Below are positions 7,933-16,134 of a stretch of 17,941 nucleotides of DNA, piece after piece. Location of the stretch: assembly GCA_002455335.1 (NCBI GenBank), contig DKKP01000112.1, forward strand, positions 1,592-19,532, written 5' to 3'. Every line of letters begins with the position of its first letter. The first letter of the stretch is position 1. Origin of the DNA: Anaerolineales bacterium UBA6663 (lineage in GTDB: Bacteria > Chloroflexota > Anaerolineae > Anaerolineales > UBA6663). Position numbers and translations under genes: made by a program. The notes under the pieces are model-generated. The model did not search any database. It was not told where the DNA came from and saw only the letters and a list, made by a program, of their open reading frames with translations.

Positions 7933-10060
7933 CCACCCGTAGCGGCGCCGTCAGAAGCGTTTTCTGCGCAGGCCCTTCCGCTTGAGGAAGCTGGCTCGCC
8001 GACAGCGCCTGCATCTGCACCCGGAAATTGTCGAAACGCGCATCGGCACCGGGCGCGCCGGGCGAAACCGCCAGACCGACCCAGGTCAGACCCGCAAACG
8101 CCGAATCCGAGACTGCCACCCCCGGAAAGGCGATGCCGTTCGACAGCAAGGCGACGGCCGTGCCATTTCGAACGACGGTCAGCGTGTTGACCGATGTGGT
8201 GGCCCCGACCGCGGAACTGACTGTCGGCGCGACGAGCGTTGTCATGCTGCCATCGGCATTGAAGCGGTAGAGCGCGTACGTCCGCTGCAGCGTGTTGATG
8301 CCGAAGAAGTAGAACCGGTCGAACCCGGTGTCGGCACCGAAGACTAGACCCCATTCAGACGGGGTTGTGGCGGCCCAATGCCCATCGACCTGAACGCTGT
8401 AGGCTTCACGCCCACAGGTCGGCGCCGGTGCCACATAGATGTAACCGGTCTGTTTGCCCAGGACGCGATACTCGCCGTTGAGCACTTCCAGGCGCGCGAA
8501 GGCGTCCTCATTGGCGGGCCAGCCGGTGTTCGCGGAACTGAAGGAATCTGTGAAATCGCTGCACGCCTGCCGGTTCAACATCGGCAGCCGCACACGTGTC
8601 CAGGTGTCGAACGCTGCCGTGCCGCCCAGCGCCGGCAGGCCGGACCACGTGGCGATGGCCGTGTTGGTGATGGTGGTCCCGAGAGCCGTCGGAGCGATCT
8701 GCGCGGCGAACGTCACGGTGGTCGTCACGCCGCTGGCGACGGCGCCGTTCCATTCAAGCCCATTGCCGCTGACGGTCACGACGCCACCGGACCCCGTCAC
8801 TGTGCCGGGCAGCAGGGTAAGTTCCGCAGGCAGTGCATCCACAACATTCACGTCGTTCAGGTCCTGCGAGTTGCCAAGGCTGCTCAACTGCAGGGTATAG
8901 GTAACCGTTTCGCCCGGTCGGAAGAGCCCGGCCACCGTTTTGTTGATGCCCAGAAAAGCTTCGTAAGCCCCACTGTCACTCGGGCCATAACGCGGGGCGC
9001 CGCGCTGATCGATGCTCAGAGGAACACCCGTTCCCGCATTGCGAGCCGGACTGCCCACGTCAAACGCACGCAGCGGCACCGGCCCGCCGTGATCGGCCAA
9101 CGACTGGAGCATTGGGTCCACGCCTATCCGATCTCCGGCCGCAAGGTTGCACTGGCTTGGGAAGTTGGCCACAGTCTCCACAATGTTGCCCCCGAGGCTA
9201 ACCAGTGTGCCGTTGTACCCGCCCTCGATCGCGCAGTCGCGGTTTGTGTTGTTGGCCAGGATGTTGTTCTGGAGCACAGCACGTCCACCCATCACGTCCA
9301 ACCCGACACCGACGTTGTCGCTCAACGTGTTGTGCGTCATGGTCAGCGCCGCGGTGAGCCAAACATGGACAGTGCCGGAACCGGTGTTGCCGGTGAACGT
9401 GCTGTTGTCAATCCACATTTGGCCCGCGTTGAAGATGGCCGCCCCGCGCACACCACCCCTAAGTGCATTGGCGCTGAAGGTGCTTTGCGAGACGGTCACG
9501 GTGCCCGTACTGAACAGGCCGCCCCCGCCCCACGGACCGGCGCAACAGGCGTCGCCCACTTCGTTATGTTCCAGGTGCGATGCGCGAATGATGACGGATG
9601 CTCCGGCGCAGTTGATGAGCACGCCTGCACCCTGCTCCGCATTGAAGCCGTGTGTGATGTGCAGCCGCTCGAGCACGACCGGCGCCGCGCTGACACTGCA
9701 CGCCTGGACATCGATGCCGCGTCGGCTGCCCTGGCCGTCAATGGTCGCCAGCCCGGTTTGAGCCGTGAAGTCCGCGTTCCAACCGCCGCTGATGATGACG
9801 GCCCGGTCGACGGTCACCACCGCCAGTCCCACGCCGGTATAGGTGCCCTCGGCTACTCGGATCGTGTCGCCGGCTGACGACTTGCCGATCGCGCCATTCA
9901 GCGTCGCACAAGGCGCCGCGGGCGAGAGACAACTGTTGCCATCTGACCCTGACGGGGCGACGTACCAGGGACCCTGGGCCCTCGCTGGCACCACCAGGGC
10001 AGCCGTTGCCAGCCCAATCGCAATCGCCGCCAGCAACCAGATCCCTCGCTGCATTATCAT
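7922..10060 (-). CDS. Secreted beta-helix / DUF11 / LamG-like surface protein, paralogue 1
   Basis: The 712-residue protein starts at ATG 10060, with GGAGG six bases upstream. A signal peptide spans residues 1-28 (hydrophobic core WLLAAIAIGLATAALVV, cleavage after ARA). Residues ~30-350 form a right-handed parallel beta-helix of the choice-of-anchor Q kind: the entry motif PWYVAPSGSDGNSC, then repeated coils such as VTVSQSTFSANAL and MWIDNSTFTGNTGSG, ending with DQRGAPRYGPSDSGAYE (351-367). Residues ~375-487 are a DUF11-like domain (RPGETVTYTLQLSSLGN). Residues ~500-680 resemble a concanavalin/LamG-like (DUF1080-type) domain ending ARFDNFRVQ. No sortase, PEP-CTERM or transmembrane anchor is seen. 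It is probably exported and binds or presents polysaccharide; the actual substrate is unknown. It lies 36 bases downstream of its paralogue and is likely co-transcribed. Confidence 0.85.
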   Translation of the reverse strand: MIMQRGIWLLAAIAIGLATAALVVPARAQGPWYVAPSGSDGNSCLSPAAPCATLNGAIGKSSAGDTIRVAEGTYTGVGLAVVTVDRAVIISGGWNADFTAQTGLATIDGQGSRRGIDVQACSVSAAPVVLERLHITHGFNAEQGAGVLINCAGASVIIRASHLEHNEVGDACCAGPWGGGGLFSTGTVTVSQSTFSANALRGGVRGAAIFNAGQMWIDNSTFTGNTGSGTVHVWLTAALTMTHNTLSDNVGVGLDVMGGRAVLQNNILANNTNRDCAIEGGYNGTLVSLGGNIVETVANFPSQCNLAAGDRIGVDPMLQSLADHGGPVPLRAFDVGSPARNAGTGVPLSIDQRGAPRYGPSDSGAYEAFLGINKTVAGLFRPGETVTYTLQLSSLGNSQDLNDVNVVDALPAELTLLPGTVTGSGGVVTVSGNGLEWNGAVASGVTTTVTFAAQIAPTALGTTITNTAIATWSGLPALGGTAAFDTWTRVRLPMLNRQACSDFTDSFSSANTGWPANEDAFARLEVLNGEYRVLGKQTGYIYVAPAPTCGREAYSVQVDGHWAATTPSEWGLVFGADTGFDRFYFFGINTLQRTYALYRFNADGSMTTLVAPTVSSAVGATTSVNTLTVVRNGTAVALLSNGIAFPGVAVSDSAFAGLTWVGLAVSPGAPGADARFDNFRVQMQALSASQLPQAEGPAQKTLLTAPLRVVVR

Positions 10061-10096
10061 GGCCTGCCTCCTACATTTATCTCGACGATCGCCTTC

Positions 10097-12130
10097 TTAC
10101 GGCGCCTGAACCACACTGAAGTTATCAAAACGCGCGTCCACGACCGGCGTCTGAATCGTATTGACAACGACCAGCCCTACAACACCCAGCCCCGTGTGAG
10201 TCGAATCGCCGGTCGTCAACACGAGCGTGCCATTGATGGAGATCTGGATCGAATCAGGCTGCACAAGCCGCCTGACCGTCAGATGGTTGACGGCCGTCCC
10301 TGGCTGGATCTCTGACCTGAATTGATGGGAATAGATAGCCTGCCAGGTGCCGGAGGGGAGATATCGGTCGATGCCGAACGTCTGCCGAGTGGTGTCGAGC
10401 GTCAGCAAATAGGCTGGCATGTTTCCGGGAGCCGATCCAAAGGTCAAACCGAGCAAGCCACCGTTGGTCGGACTCGCCCAATGCAGGTCCACGTCGGCTG
10501 CATATTGGTCACGCTGGCAGGTCGGCGCCTGAACCGTGAAGAGATAGCCACCCTGCTTGGTCAGCAGTCGGTACTCGCCGTTGAGATACTCCTGCCGCAG
10601 AACCAACGTGTCCGCACGAGGCCAGCCGCTGGCCGGTGACGCGAAGTCGTCTGCGAAGTCCGCACAATGCTGATCAGCCAGGGACGGCAGCAGCAGTCGG
10701 TGGAACGTATCGACCACAGCCGCGTTGCTGGTCGAGAGGAAACCGTTCCAGCTCGCGCTGGCCGTGTTGGTGATCGCCTGACGGGGTGCGTCCGCTGGCA
10801 CCTGTGCCGACACCATGATCACGGTCGGCAGACCGCTGGCCACTGTCCCCGTCCATTGCAGGGTGTTGTCGAGGAGGGTGACCACTCCGGAGCTCGCCGT
10901 TGCAGAACCGGGCACAATGACCAGCGGTGCAGGAACGAGGTCAGAAAGGTGGCTTAACGCCAGGTCCGAATCCGTCGCGTTGCTCAAGGTCAACGTGTAC
11001 GTCACCAAACCGCCCGGGGATACGGTTGCGGGCGCGGATTTATGGTCGGTCATCACCGCCGCGTAAGCGCCGAGGTCGCAACGCCCAAAACGGAGGGCAC
11101 CGCGTTGGTCGACTCTCATTACCTCATCGGTCACGGTCAAGCAACCGCTCGGCGAACCCGACTTGATCACAGGGCTTCTGCCGATGGGCGCGCGCGTATC
11201 CGTGGGACCGCCATTGTCTTGCAGCGGTCCCAAAATCGGATTGACACCGATCAACGCCGCCGTCCGGGCGTCGCAGCCCTCGTTGTTCTGCACAAGGCTG
11301 TGGCTGACCACCGCACCCGGCGCGCTATACACGGTATCAAGACAATCCGCTTGAGCGTTTTCAGCCAGGATCGAGTCCCGAATGAGGATACGGTTACCCG
11401 ACCCGTAAACACCATTGCGATTGCCGGTCACCGTCACGTTGGCGAGCAGGGCAGTGCTCCCAAAATAGGCATACAGCCCGCTGCCCGAGTTGCCATGGAT
11501 GGTGCTGTTCTCGATGGTCAGGGCGCCAGTGTTGTGAATCCCATCCTGGCTCGCGCTAAGGGCCAGGCCGTTTTGGCTGATCTCGCTAAGCGTGACCGTC
11601 AAGAAAGCGGTGTTATCGATGCCGGCCCAGCCGTTGCCATGCACCTTGACCTGATCGAGCCACACGTGCGTTGCACACCAGATGTACACGCCGTGGCGGG
11701 GAGCTTGGTCCGACGTCATCTCGACACGGGAAACTTCGACCTGACCTCCCGGCTGAGGCTGAGTGCACCCGACGGACATGGGCCCTGCGTGATCCTCACC
11801 GTCAAGCGTCGAAAGGCCTACCTGTTCGGTGAACCCCAGATCCCAACCGCCCGACAGTGCAAGCGCTTTGTCGAACGACACGACGTAGGAGTCCGTTGTG
11901 GTGTACACGCCCACCGCGACCTTGATGGTGTCACCGGGCGACGCCTTCGCGATCGCGGCATTCACGGTTCGACAGGGCGCCGCCGGCGACGAGCACGAAT
12001 CGGAGTCAAGGCCAAGTGGGGACACGTACCAGGGTCCGGCGCCGCGGGTCGGCATGACCCAGAGCGCCATCACCATCCCAATAAGCACTGCCACCGCGAC
12101 AAGCCATCCTCGACGTATCAACACTATCAT
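10097..12130 (-). CDS. Secreted beta-helix / DUF11 / LamG-like surface protein, paralogue 2
   Basis: The start chosen is the ATG at 12130 (MIVLIRRGWLVAVAVLIGMV), 677 residues, because the signal peptide begins there and it aligns with the start of paralogue 1; the frame upstream to 12226 runs through a dispersed repeat and is not credible. The nearest GAGG is only two bases before the ATG, so initiation may be weak or unusual. The layout equals paralogue 1: signal peptide ending near TRGA, entry motif PWYVSPLGLDSDSC, beta-helix coils (LTIENSTIHGNSGSGLYAYF), closing VDQRGALRFGRCDLGAYA, DUF11-like domain (SPGGLVTYTLTLSNATDS) and a C-terminal LamG-like domain ending ARFDNFSV. The two proteins are clearly related but diverged, so the duplication is not recent. 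Ligand and function unknown. Confidence 0.85.
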   Translation of the reverse strand: MIVLIRRGWLVAVAVLIGMVMALWVMPTRGAGPWYVSPLGLDSDSCSSPAAPCRTVNAAIAKASPGDTIKVAVGVYTTTDSYVVSFDKALALSGGWDLGFTEQVGLSTLDGEDHAGPMSVGCTQPQPGGQVEVSRVEMTSDQAPRHGVYIWCATHVWLDQVKVHGNGWAGIDNTAFLTVTLSEISQNGLALSASQDGIHNTGALTIENSTIHGNSGSGLYAYFGSTALLANVTVTGNRNGVYGSGNRILIRDSILAENAQADCLDTVYSAPGAVVSHSLVQNNEGCDARTAALIGVNPILGPLQDNGGPTDTRAPIGRSPVIKSGSPSGCLTVTDEVMRVDQRGALRFGRCDLGAYAAVMTDHKSAPATVSPGGLVTYTLTLSNATDSDLALSHLSDLVPAPLVIVPGSATASSGVVTLLDNTLQWTGTVASGLPTVIMVSAQVPADAPRQAITNTASASWNGFLSTSNAAVVDTFHRLLLPSLADQHCADFADDFASPASGWPRADTLVLRQEYLNGEYRLLTKQGGYLFTVQAPTCQRDQYAADVDLHWASPTNGGLLGLTFGSAPGNMPAYLLTLDTTRQTFGIDRYLPSGTWQAIYSHQFRSEIQPGTAVNHLTVRRLVQPDSIQISINGTLVLTTGDSTHTGLGVVGLVVVNTIQTPVVDARFDNFSVVQAP

Positions 12131-12201
12131 GTCCTCGTCTGTCGCTATACCGCTATTGTATATCGGCCGCCCGACGTTTCGGCCGAGCGGCAGGCGGCGC
12201 T

Positions 12202-12242
12202 TTCGACCTGACGGGTCTTTATGCATTCTCTTGTTTTCAAGG
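12202..12242 (-). repeat. Copy B of the 41-bp dispersed repeat
   Basis: Same blocks as copy A at 7386-7426 (TTCGACCTGAC, GGTC, ATTC and GTTTTCAAGG), gap-free and in the same orientation. It lies 72 bases upstream of the start of paralogue 2. The palindrome is less perfect here (A to G at its centre-right). Confidence 0.6.
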
Positions 12243-12267
12243 GCGTTCAGAGATTAAGCCGGGTGGA

Positions 12268-12705
12268 TTACGACGTCGCTTCTGGCCATCTTGCCTCGCA
12301 GGCAACAGCCGCCGCCAGGTGAAAGGGGCACCGGCGCCCAACGGGTCGACACGGGCGGCTTTGCCGGCTGGGCCTCGGCGCAAGCGGACTGGCCCGACGA
12401 ACCTGCGTCATTGGACGCTTCGTGAAGCCGTGCGGCTGGTTGCGCGTCCACGCGAGCCCACTGGCTTCGATGGCGCGCTCGATCTCGGCGTGCATCTCGG
12501 CGATCAGGTCCGCCTGGCGCTCGACACCATCGACCACGGCGCCCGACGACAGGAACACGACGCGGCGCAGCCCGGCCTCGTGAGCCGCCGGGAGCTGAGC
12601 TTTTTCGGGGTGGCGGGTCAGCGCCCGCACCGACTGGCCCTGTTCGAGGAGTTGAGCGACGAGGTGTTCTCCGACATTGCCGGTGGCGCCAGTGACGAGG
12701 ATCAT
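12268..12705 (-). pseudogene. NmrA-type NAD(P)-binding protein with internal deletion and lost C-terminus
   Basis: The gene starts at ATG 12705 with AGGAG eight bases upstream. Residues 1-40 are the dinucleotide-binding beta-alpha-beta of an atypical short-chain dehydrogenase (MILVTGATGNVGEHLVAQLL; glycine motif TGATGNVG at 5-12). After HPEKAQLPA the sequence jumps directly to HEAGLRRVVFLSSGAVVDG, which in the family lies some 50 residues further on, so an internal in-frame deletion is likely. After about residue 92 (GLAWTRNQPHGF) similarity ends and the rest is Arg/Pro/Ser-rich frame noise. Intact members are about 280 residues; this frame has 145. It lies 43 bases downstream of the epoxide hydrolase remnant on the same strand, so a two-gene operon appears to have decayed together. 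Confidence 0.72.
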
Positions 12706-12748
12706 GAGGGTTTCTCCTTGTGTTGATCAGTTGAATCGAATGGGTTGT

Positions 12749-13915
12749 TCAGGATGAATGTCGAACTGCCGCGGCGAACGCGCCGAGTTCGGCCGCGAAG
12801 TATCCGGGCTCCTCGAGCGCGGTGAAGTGTCCGCCGGCGGGAAGCACCGTCCAGCGCACGATGGTCAAGAAGCGCTCGGCGATCGCACGCGGCGGCCGGG
12901 TGAAGTCACGCGGGAAGAGGGTGACGGCCGTCGGCACGTCGATGCGCTGACCGGGCTTGAGCTGCGGCGCGCTGCGGACGTCTTCGTAACACAGTCGGGC
13001 CGACGATGCGATTGTTTCGGTCAGCCAGTACACCATGACATTGGTCAACAGGTCGTCTTTTCTGAAGCGGCGCTCGACCTCGCCCTCGCAGTCGCTCCAC
13101 ACGCGGAACTTGTCCACGATCCAGGCGGCCAGCCCGATGGGGCTGTCGTTGTGGCCATAGGCCAGCGTCTGCGGGCGCGACGACATGCACCATGACATAG
13201 CCGTCTTCCTGCACGAACCAGCCCTGGGTCGACCCCAGAAAGCGCTGCTCGTCCGGGGTCGGGTTGGCGATCTCGGGTGGGACGCACACGTCGCGCAGGA
13301 GCCGATGTCGGTGAGATGCAACCCGAGCAGCTGTTCCGGATGCGCGATCGCCATAAGTCGCGCCACCCGGGCGCCGATGTCGCCGCCCGAGATCAGGTAG
13401 CGGTCGTACCCCAGGCCCCTGGGTTATCAGACGCGCCGGCGCTCGGCCGAGGCCAGCGACCGCATGCCGCCCAGCCCGGACGGGCGTGCCGAGAGACCGA
13501 AGCCCGGCAGCGAGGGCTCGACGACGTCGAAGCTCTGCGCGGCGTCGCCGCCGTAGCGGATCGGATCGGTCAGCAGCCGCAGGACCTGGATGAAGCGATA
13601 GAGCGAATCGGGCCGGCCGTGCAGCAGGAGCAGCGGCGCCGGGTTCGGGCCCTTTCCGCGCATGTGGATCAAGTGCCGGTCGAGTCCATCGATGGAGGCC
13701 GTGTGCTGCGGGAAGGCGTTCAGCCGCGCCTGCGTCGCCGGCCAGTCGAAGCCGTTCAGCCAGTAGTCGACCAGTTCAGACATGTAGCCCAGGCCGGCGC
13801 CCATCGACCAGCCCGCGTCTTCGGCTTCAGCGGGTCAACCGGCGGCACGTAGCCGGCGCTCGAGGTCATCGAGGCTGTCCTGCGGGATATCGATGGTGAA
13901 GGGGCGGATGTTCAT
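12749..13915 (-). pseudogene. Epoxide hydrolase (EPHX1-like) with nonsense codon and several frameshifts
   Basis: Pieces of a ~390-residue alpha/beta-hydrolase with an N-terminal EHN domain can be assembled. The start is ATG 13915 (MNIRPFTIDIPQDSLDDLER), with GGAG six bases upstream. Codon 27 is TGA (13837-13835), where the family usually has Trp-Pro; the same frame continues PAEAEDAGWSMGAGLGYMSE to about 13490. The frame is then lost near 13430-13490; an extra base in a run of four C/G (13416-13419) would restore GLGYDRYLISGGDIGARVA, which contains the nucleophile Asp region. The frame shifts again near 13290-13300 (to VPPEIANPTPDEQRFLG) and near 13175-13190 (back to SRPQTLAYGHNDSPIGLAAW). 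The catalytic His context GGHFTALEEP is present near the C-terminus. The oxyanion motif HGWP reads HGRP. No intact protein can be made; some breaks could be sequencing indels. Confidence 0.82.
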
Positions 13916-14412
13916 GCTGCGCTCCCCCGCTTGAGGTCAATCGGTTGACGAATGCAATCTGGGGGGAACGCGATTCGGGGTCTTGTATTCAGGCGACAGT
14001 CAAGATGCGGGGTTCGGCGGAGCTCACGAAGCGCGGGCAGCCCGAGCCAGCTGGCCGGGCGCACTGCCCGACGGTGGGCGGAGTCGCCACGCAGCGCCGG
14101 ACTCCCTCGACGCATCGGCACGCCGGGCCGTGTCGTCGATCGAGACACGCGCGCCCCATCGCCACCCGGGGCGACGCGCGTCGATGACCAACAACGCCCC
14201 CGTGACACCCATCCGTTTCATCCGCTGATCCGATACCCCATCCGTCGAAAGCATCCGTTGAAACCATCCGTTGCGCCTCCCGCCAGCCCAGCGGCTCGAT
14301 CGCACTGGCTGGGCGGCCGCGTTTGCGGTACAACTCCATCCGAACTCGTGTTCTACCCGCGAGTCGACATCCACAGAACGAGTCGATCGACCGCGCACGG
14401 GAAGGAATGGAC
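13916..14412. other. Divergent intergenic region between the epoxide hydrolase remnant and the RibD/DHFR-like gene
   Basis: About 500 bases without a supportable gene. Open frames on both strands are Arg/Pro-rich and look like GC-rich noise. The only structured element seen is the CATCCG repeat cluster at 14210-14277. It should hold both divergent promoters, but no strong -35/-10 pair was found. Confidence 0.5.
14210..14277 (+). repeat. Cluster of CATCCG repeats, last three in 13-bp tandem units
   Basis: CATCCG begins at 14210, 14219, 14239, 14252 and 14265, with a GATCCG variant at 14227. The last three units are exactly 13 bases apart: CATCCGTCGAAAG, CATCCGTTGAAAC and CATCCGTTGCGCC. The cluster lies about 135-200 bases upstream of the ATG at 14413. 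It may be an iterated regulator site or a simple tandem expansion. Confidence 0.55.
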
Positions 14413-14943
14413 ATGGCAAAGCTTGTGTTTGGGATAAACCAGTCGCTGGACGGCTATGTCGACCATACGGCCTTTGCGCCGGACTCGACGCTCTTCCGCC
14501 ACTTTGTCGAACAGGCCCAGATGCAGACCGGCAGCGTGTACGGCAGCCGGATGTATGACATTATGCGCTACTGGGACGACGATCAAGGCGAGTGGAATGC
14601 CGACGAAGCGGCCTTCGCTGCCGCCTGGCAGCGGCAGCCCAAATGGGTCGTCTCGCGGTCGTTGAAGACGGTCGGGCCCAACGCCCGGCTGCTCGAAGGC
14701 GACCTCGCGGGCGCGATCCGCGCGCTCAAGGCCGAACACACCGGCGAGATCGAGGTCGCCGGCCCACGCCTGGCCTATAGCCTCGGCGAGCTCGGCCTGA
14801 TCGACGAATATCGCATCTACCTGCACCCCGTCGTGCTGGGGCACGGCACGCCGATGTTCGCCGGCCCCCGGCCGCGGCTCCGTCTCGTGGACTCGGAGCG
14901 GATCGGCGCTGACGTGCTCCGCCTGACCTACGTGCCCGGCTGA
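14413..14943 (+). CDS. RibD C-terminal / dihydrofolate reductase-like family protein
   Basis: The start chosen is ATG 14413 (MAKLVFGINQSLDGYVDHTA), 176 residues, because GGAAGGA ends six bases upstream; a second ATG two codons earlier overlaps that site. The N-terminal strand and SLDGYVD motif, the VYGSRMYDIMRYW segment, PKWVVSRSLKTVG, the GEIEVAGPRLAYSLGELGLI helix and LHPVVLGHGTPMF near the C-terminus are the usual signature of the bacterial DHFR/RibD_C family, which binds NADPH and reduces pterin- or pyrimidine-like substrates. Most members of this stand-alone type have no proven substrate and are neither true folA nor ribD. The frame is intact, unlike the divergent neighbours. It ends 96 bases before the convergent nucleoside hydrolase gene; the GC-rich gap has stem-forming sequence but no clear terminator with a T-tract. 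Confidence 0.88.
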   Translation: MAKLVFGINQSLDGYVDHTAFAPDSTLFRHFVEQAQMQTGSVYGSRMYDIMRYWDDDQGEWNADEAAFAAAWQRQPKWVVSRSLKTVGPNARLLEGDLAGAIRALKAEHTGEIEVAGPRLAYSLGELGLIDEYRIYLHPVVLGHGTPMFAGPRPRLRLVDSERIGADVLRLTYVPG

Positions 14944-15038
14944 GCGCGCGCCGAGCCGGCGTGGCGCCGAGCCGTCGGGCACGGCCAGCGTGGCGGCGCA
15001 GCCGCTGCCGACGCCTCTCAGGCTGCCTGCCCACGTGG

Positions 15039-16100
15039 CTACGGCGCTGGCAGGTTCAGCACCTCGACGAAGATCCGCTCGAACCGCTCACGATCGGCGG
15101 AGAGCGCCACCCGCACATCCGGGCAGCCTGCGCCGGCCTGCGTCCAGCCGCTCTCGGGCCCGTCCGCTTCGACCACACAGAGGTTCGCGTCTTGATAAGT
15201 CGCCAGGGTCGCGTCCATCAGGATGGCTGCAGCCAGCGGATCCCAGAACGAGTAGCCGCCCGAGTCGATGAAGCCCCGTTGCGCGGTCAGCACGTCATAG
15301 ACAAAGGTGGCCTCGGGCGTCGTGTGGTTGCGCTCGAGGTTGTCGTAGAACCCACGGGTCAGGGGCACCTGATTGGTCGCGTCAAGCGGCACCAGCGTGA
15401 CCGGCACGCCCGCGCGCAGGACGATGTTGGCGGCAGCGGGATCGACATAGATATTCCACTCGGCCACCGCATTGTCGATCTCGACCCCGGAGGCGCCCAC
15501 ATTGCCCGGCACCTGCACGGCGCCGCCCATGATGACAATCCCGCCGATCCCGTCCACCAACGAAGGATCCTTCTGGAGCGCCTCGGCGACGTTGGTCAAG
15601 GGTCCAAGCGTCAGGAGCGTGACCTGTTCCGGCGACGATTGGATCGCTGCCGTCAGCACTTCGACAGCCGTTTGGTCGGACGGGCTCTGGTCGCTCGCGG
15701 GCAAGGTCAGGCCCAGAAGATCGTCGACCCGTTCGCGCCACGCCGTCGGAAACGCGTGGGCACCCTGCAGCGGCGTTTCGCGCCCGCACGCCACGGGCGT
15801 CGTCGACTGTCCGGCCAGGGCCAGCAACCCGAGGGCATGCGCGATCCCGGGCGCGCAGTGGGCCTCGCCGGCCCCGGTCACGGTCAGGGCCGCAAGGGTC
15901 ACATCCGGCCGTTGGAGCAGATACAGGATCGCCATCCAATCATCGGCCGCCATATCGGTGTCGACCACGACGACTCGGGGATGGTCGGCTGAGAGCGCCG
16001 GCAGGGTGGCCGTCGGCGGCGCGGCCGGGGCCGCGCAGCCCGTCAAGAGGCCGAGGATCAACCAGACGACCGCCAGACGCAGCGTTGTCGACGTAGTCAC
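15039..16100 (-). CDS. Inosine/uridine-preferring nucleoside hydrolase-like lipoprotein
   Basis: A 353-residue exported protein. Residues 1-22 are a lipoprotein signal with hydrophobic core LRLAVVWLILGLL and lipobox LTGC (Cys22), followed by an Ala/Pro/Thr linker. The mature part is a nucleoside hydrolase: the calcium/ribose site DTDMAADDW (Asp47, 49, 53, 54), LLTLGPLTNVAEAL (162-175), IVIMGGAVQVPGN and AEWNIYVDP (213-221). These enzymes hydrolyse the N-glycosidic bond of nucleosides to a base and ribose. The position where the classical enzymes carry a catalytic His-Asp reads Trp286-Asp287 (YSFWDPLAAAI), so substrate or leaving-group activation may differ. Location outside the membrane suggests nucleoside scavenging. 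It is convergent with the RibD-like gene and 34 bases downstream of the acetyltransferase on the same strand. Confidence 0.9.
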   Translation of the reverse strand: MTTSTTLRLAVVWLILGLLTGCAAPAAPPTATLPALSADHPRVVVVDTDMAADDWMAILYLLQRPDVTLAALTVTGAGEAHCAPGIAHALGLLALAGQSTTPVACGRETPLQGAHAFPTAWRERVDDLLGLTLPASDQSPSDQTAVEVLTAAIQSSPEQVTLLTLGPLTNVAEALQKDPSLVDGIGGIVIMGGAVQVPGNVGASGVEIDNAVAEWNIYVDPAAANIVLRAGVPVTLVPLDATNQVPLTRGFYDNLERNHTTPEATFVYDVLTAQRGFIDSGGYSFWDPLAAAILMDATLATYQDANLCVVEADGPESGWTQAGAGCPDVRVALSADRERFERIFVEVLNLPAP

Positions 16101-16134
16101 GATCGCCTCCGTTCCGCGCGGGTCGCTCGCGAGA

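Noticed and set aside
8378..9877. Long plus-strand open frame (499 codons)
   Set aside because: Antisense to the beta-helix paralogue 1; composition is His/Arg/Val-rich without any recognisable domain. The minus-strand gene has a signal peptide and clear domains.
11042..12211. Long plus-strand open frame (389 codons)
   Set aside because: Antisense shadow of paralogue 2, no protein character of its own.
12254..12451. Separate small minus-strand gene of 65 residues
   Set aside because: It is an alternative frame within the decayed NmrA-type gene, with no conserved features.
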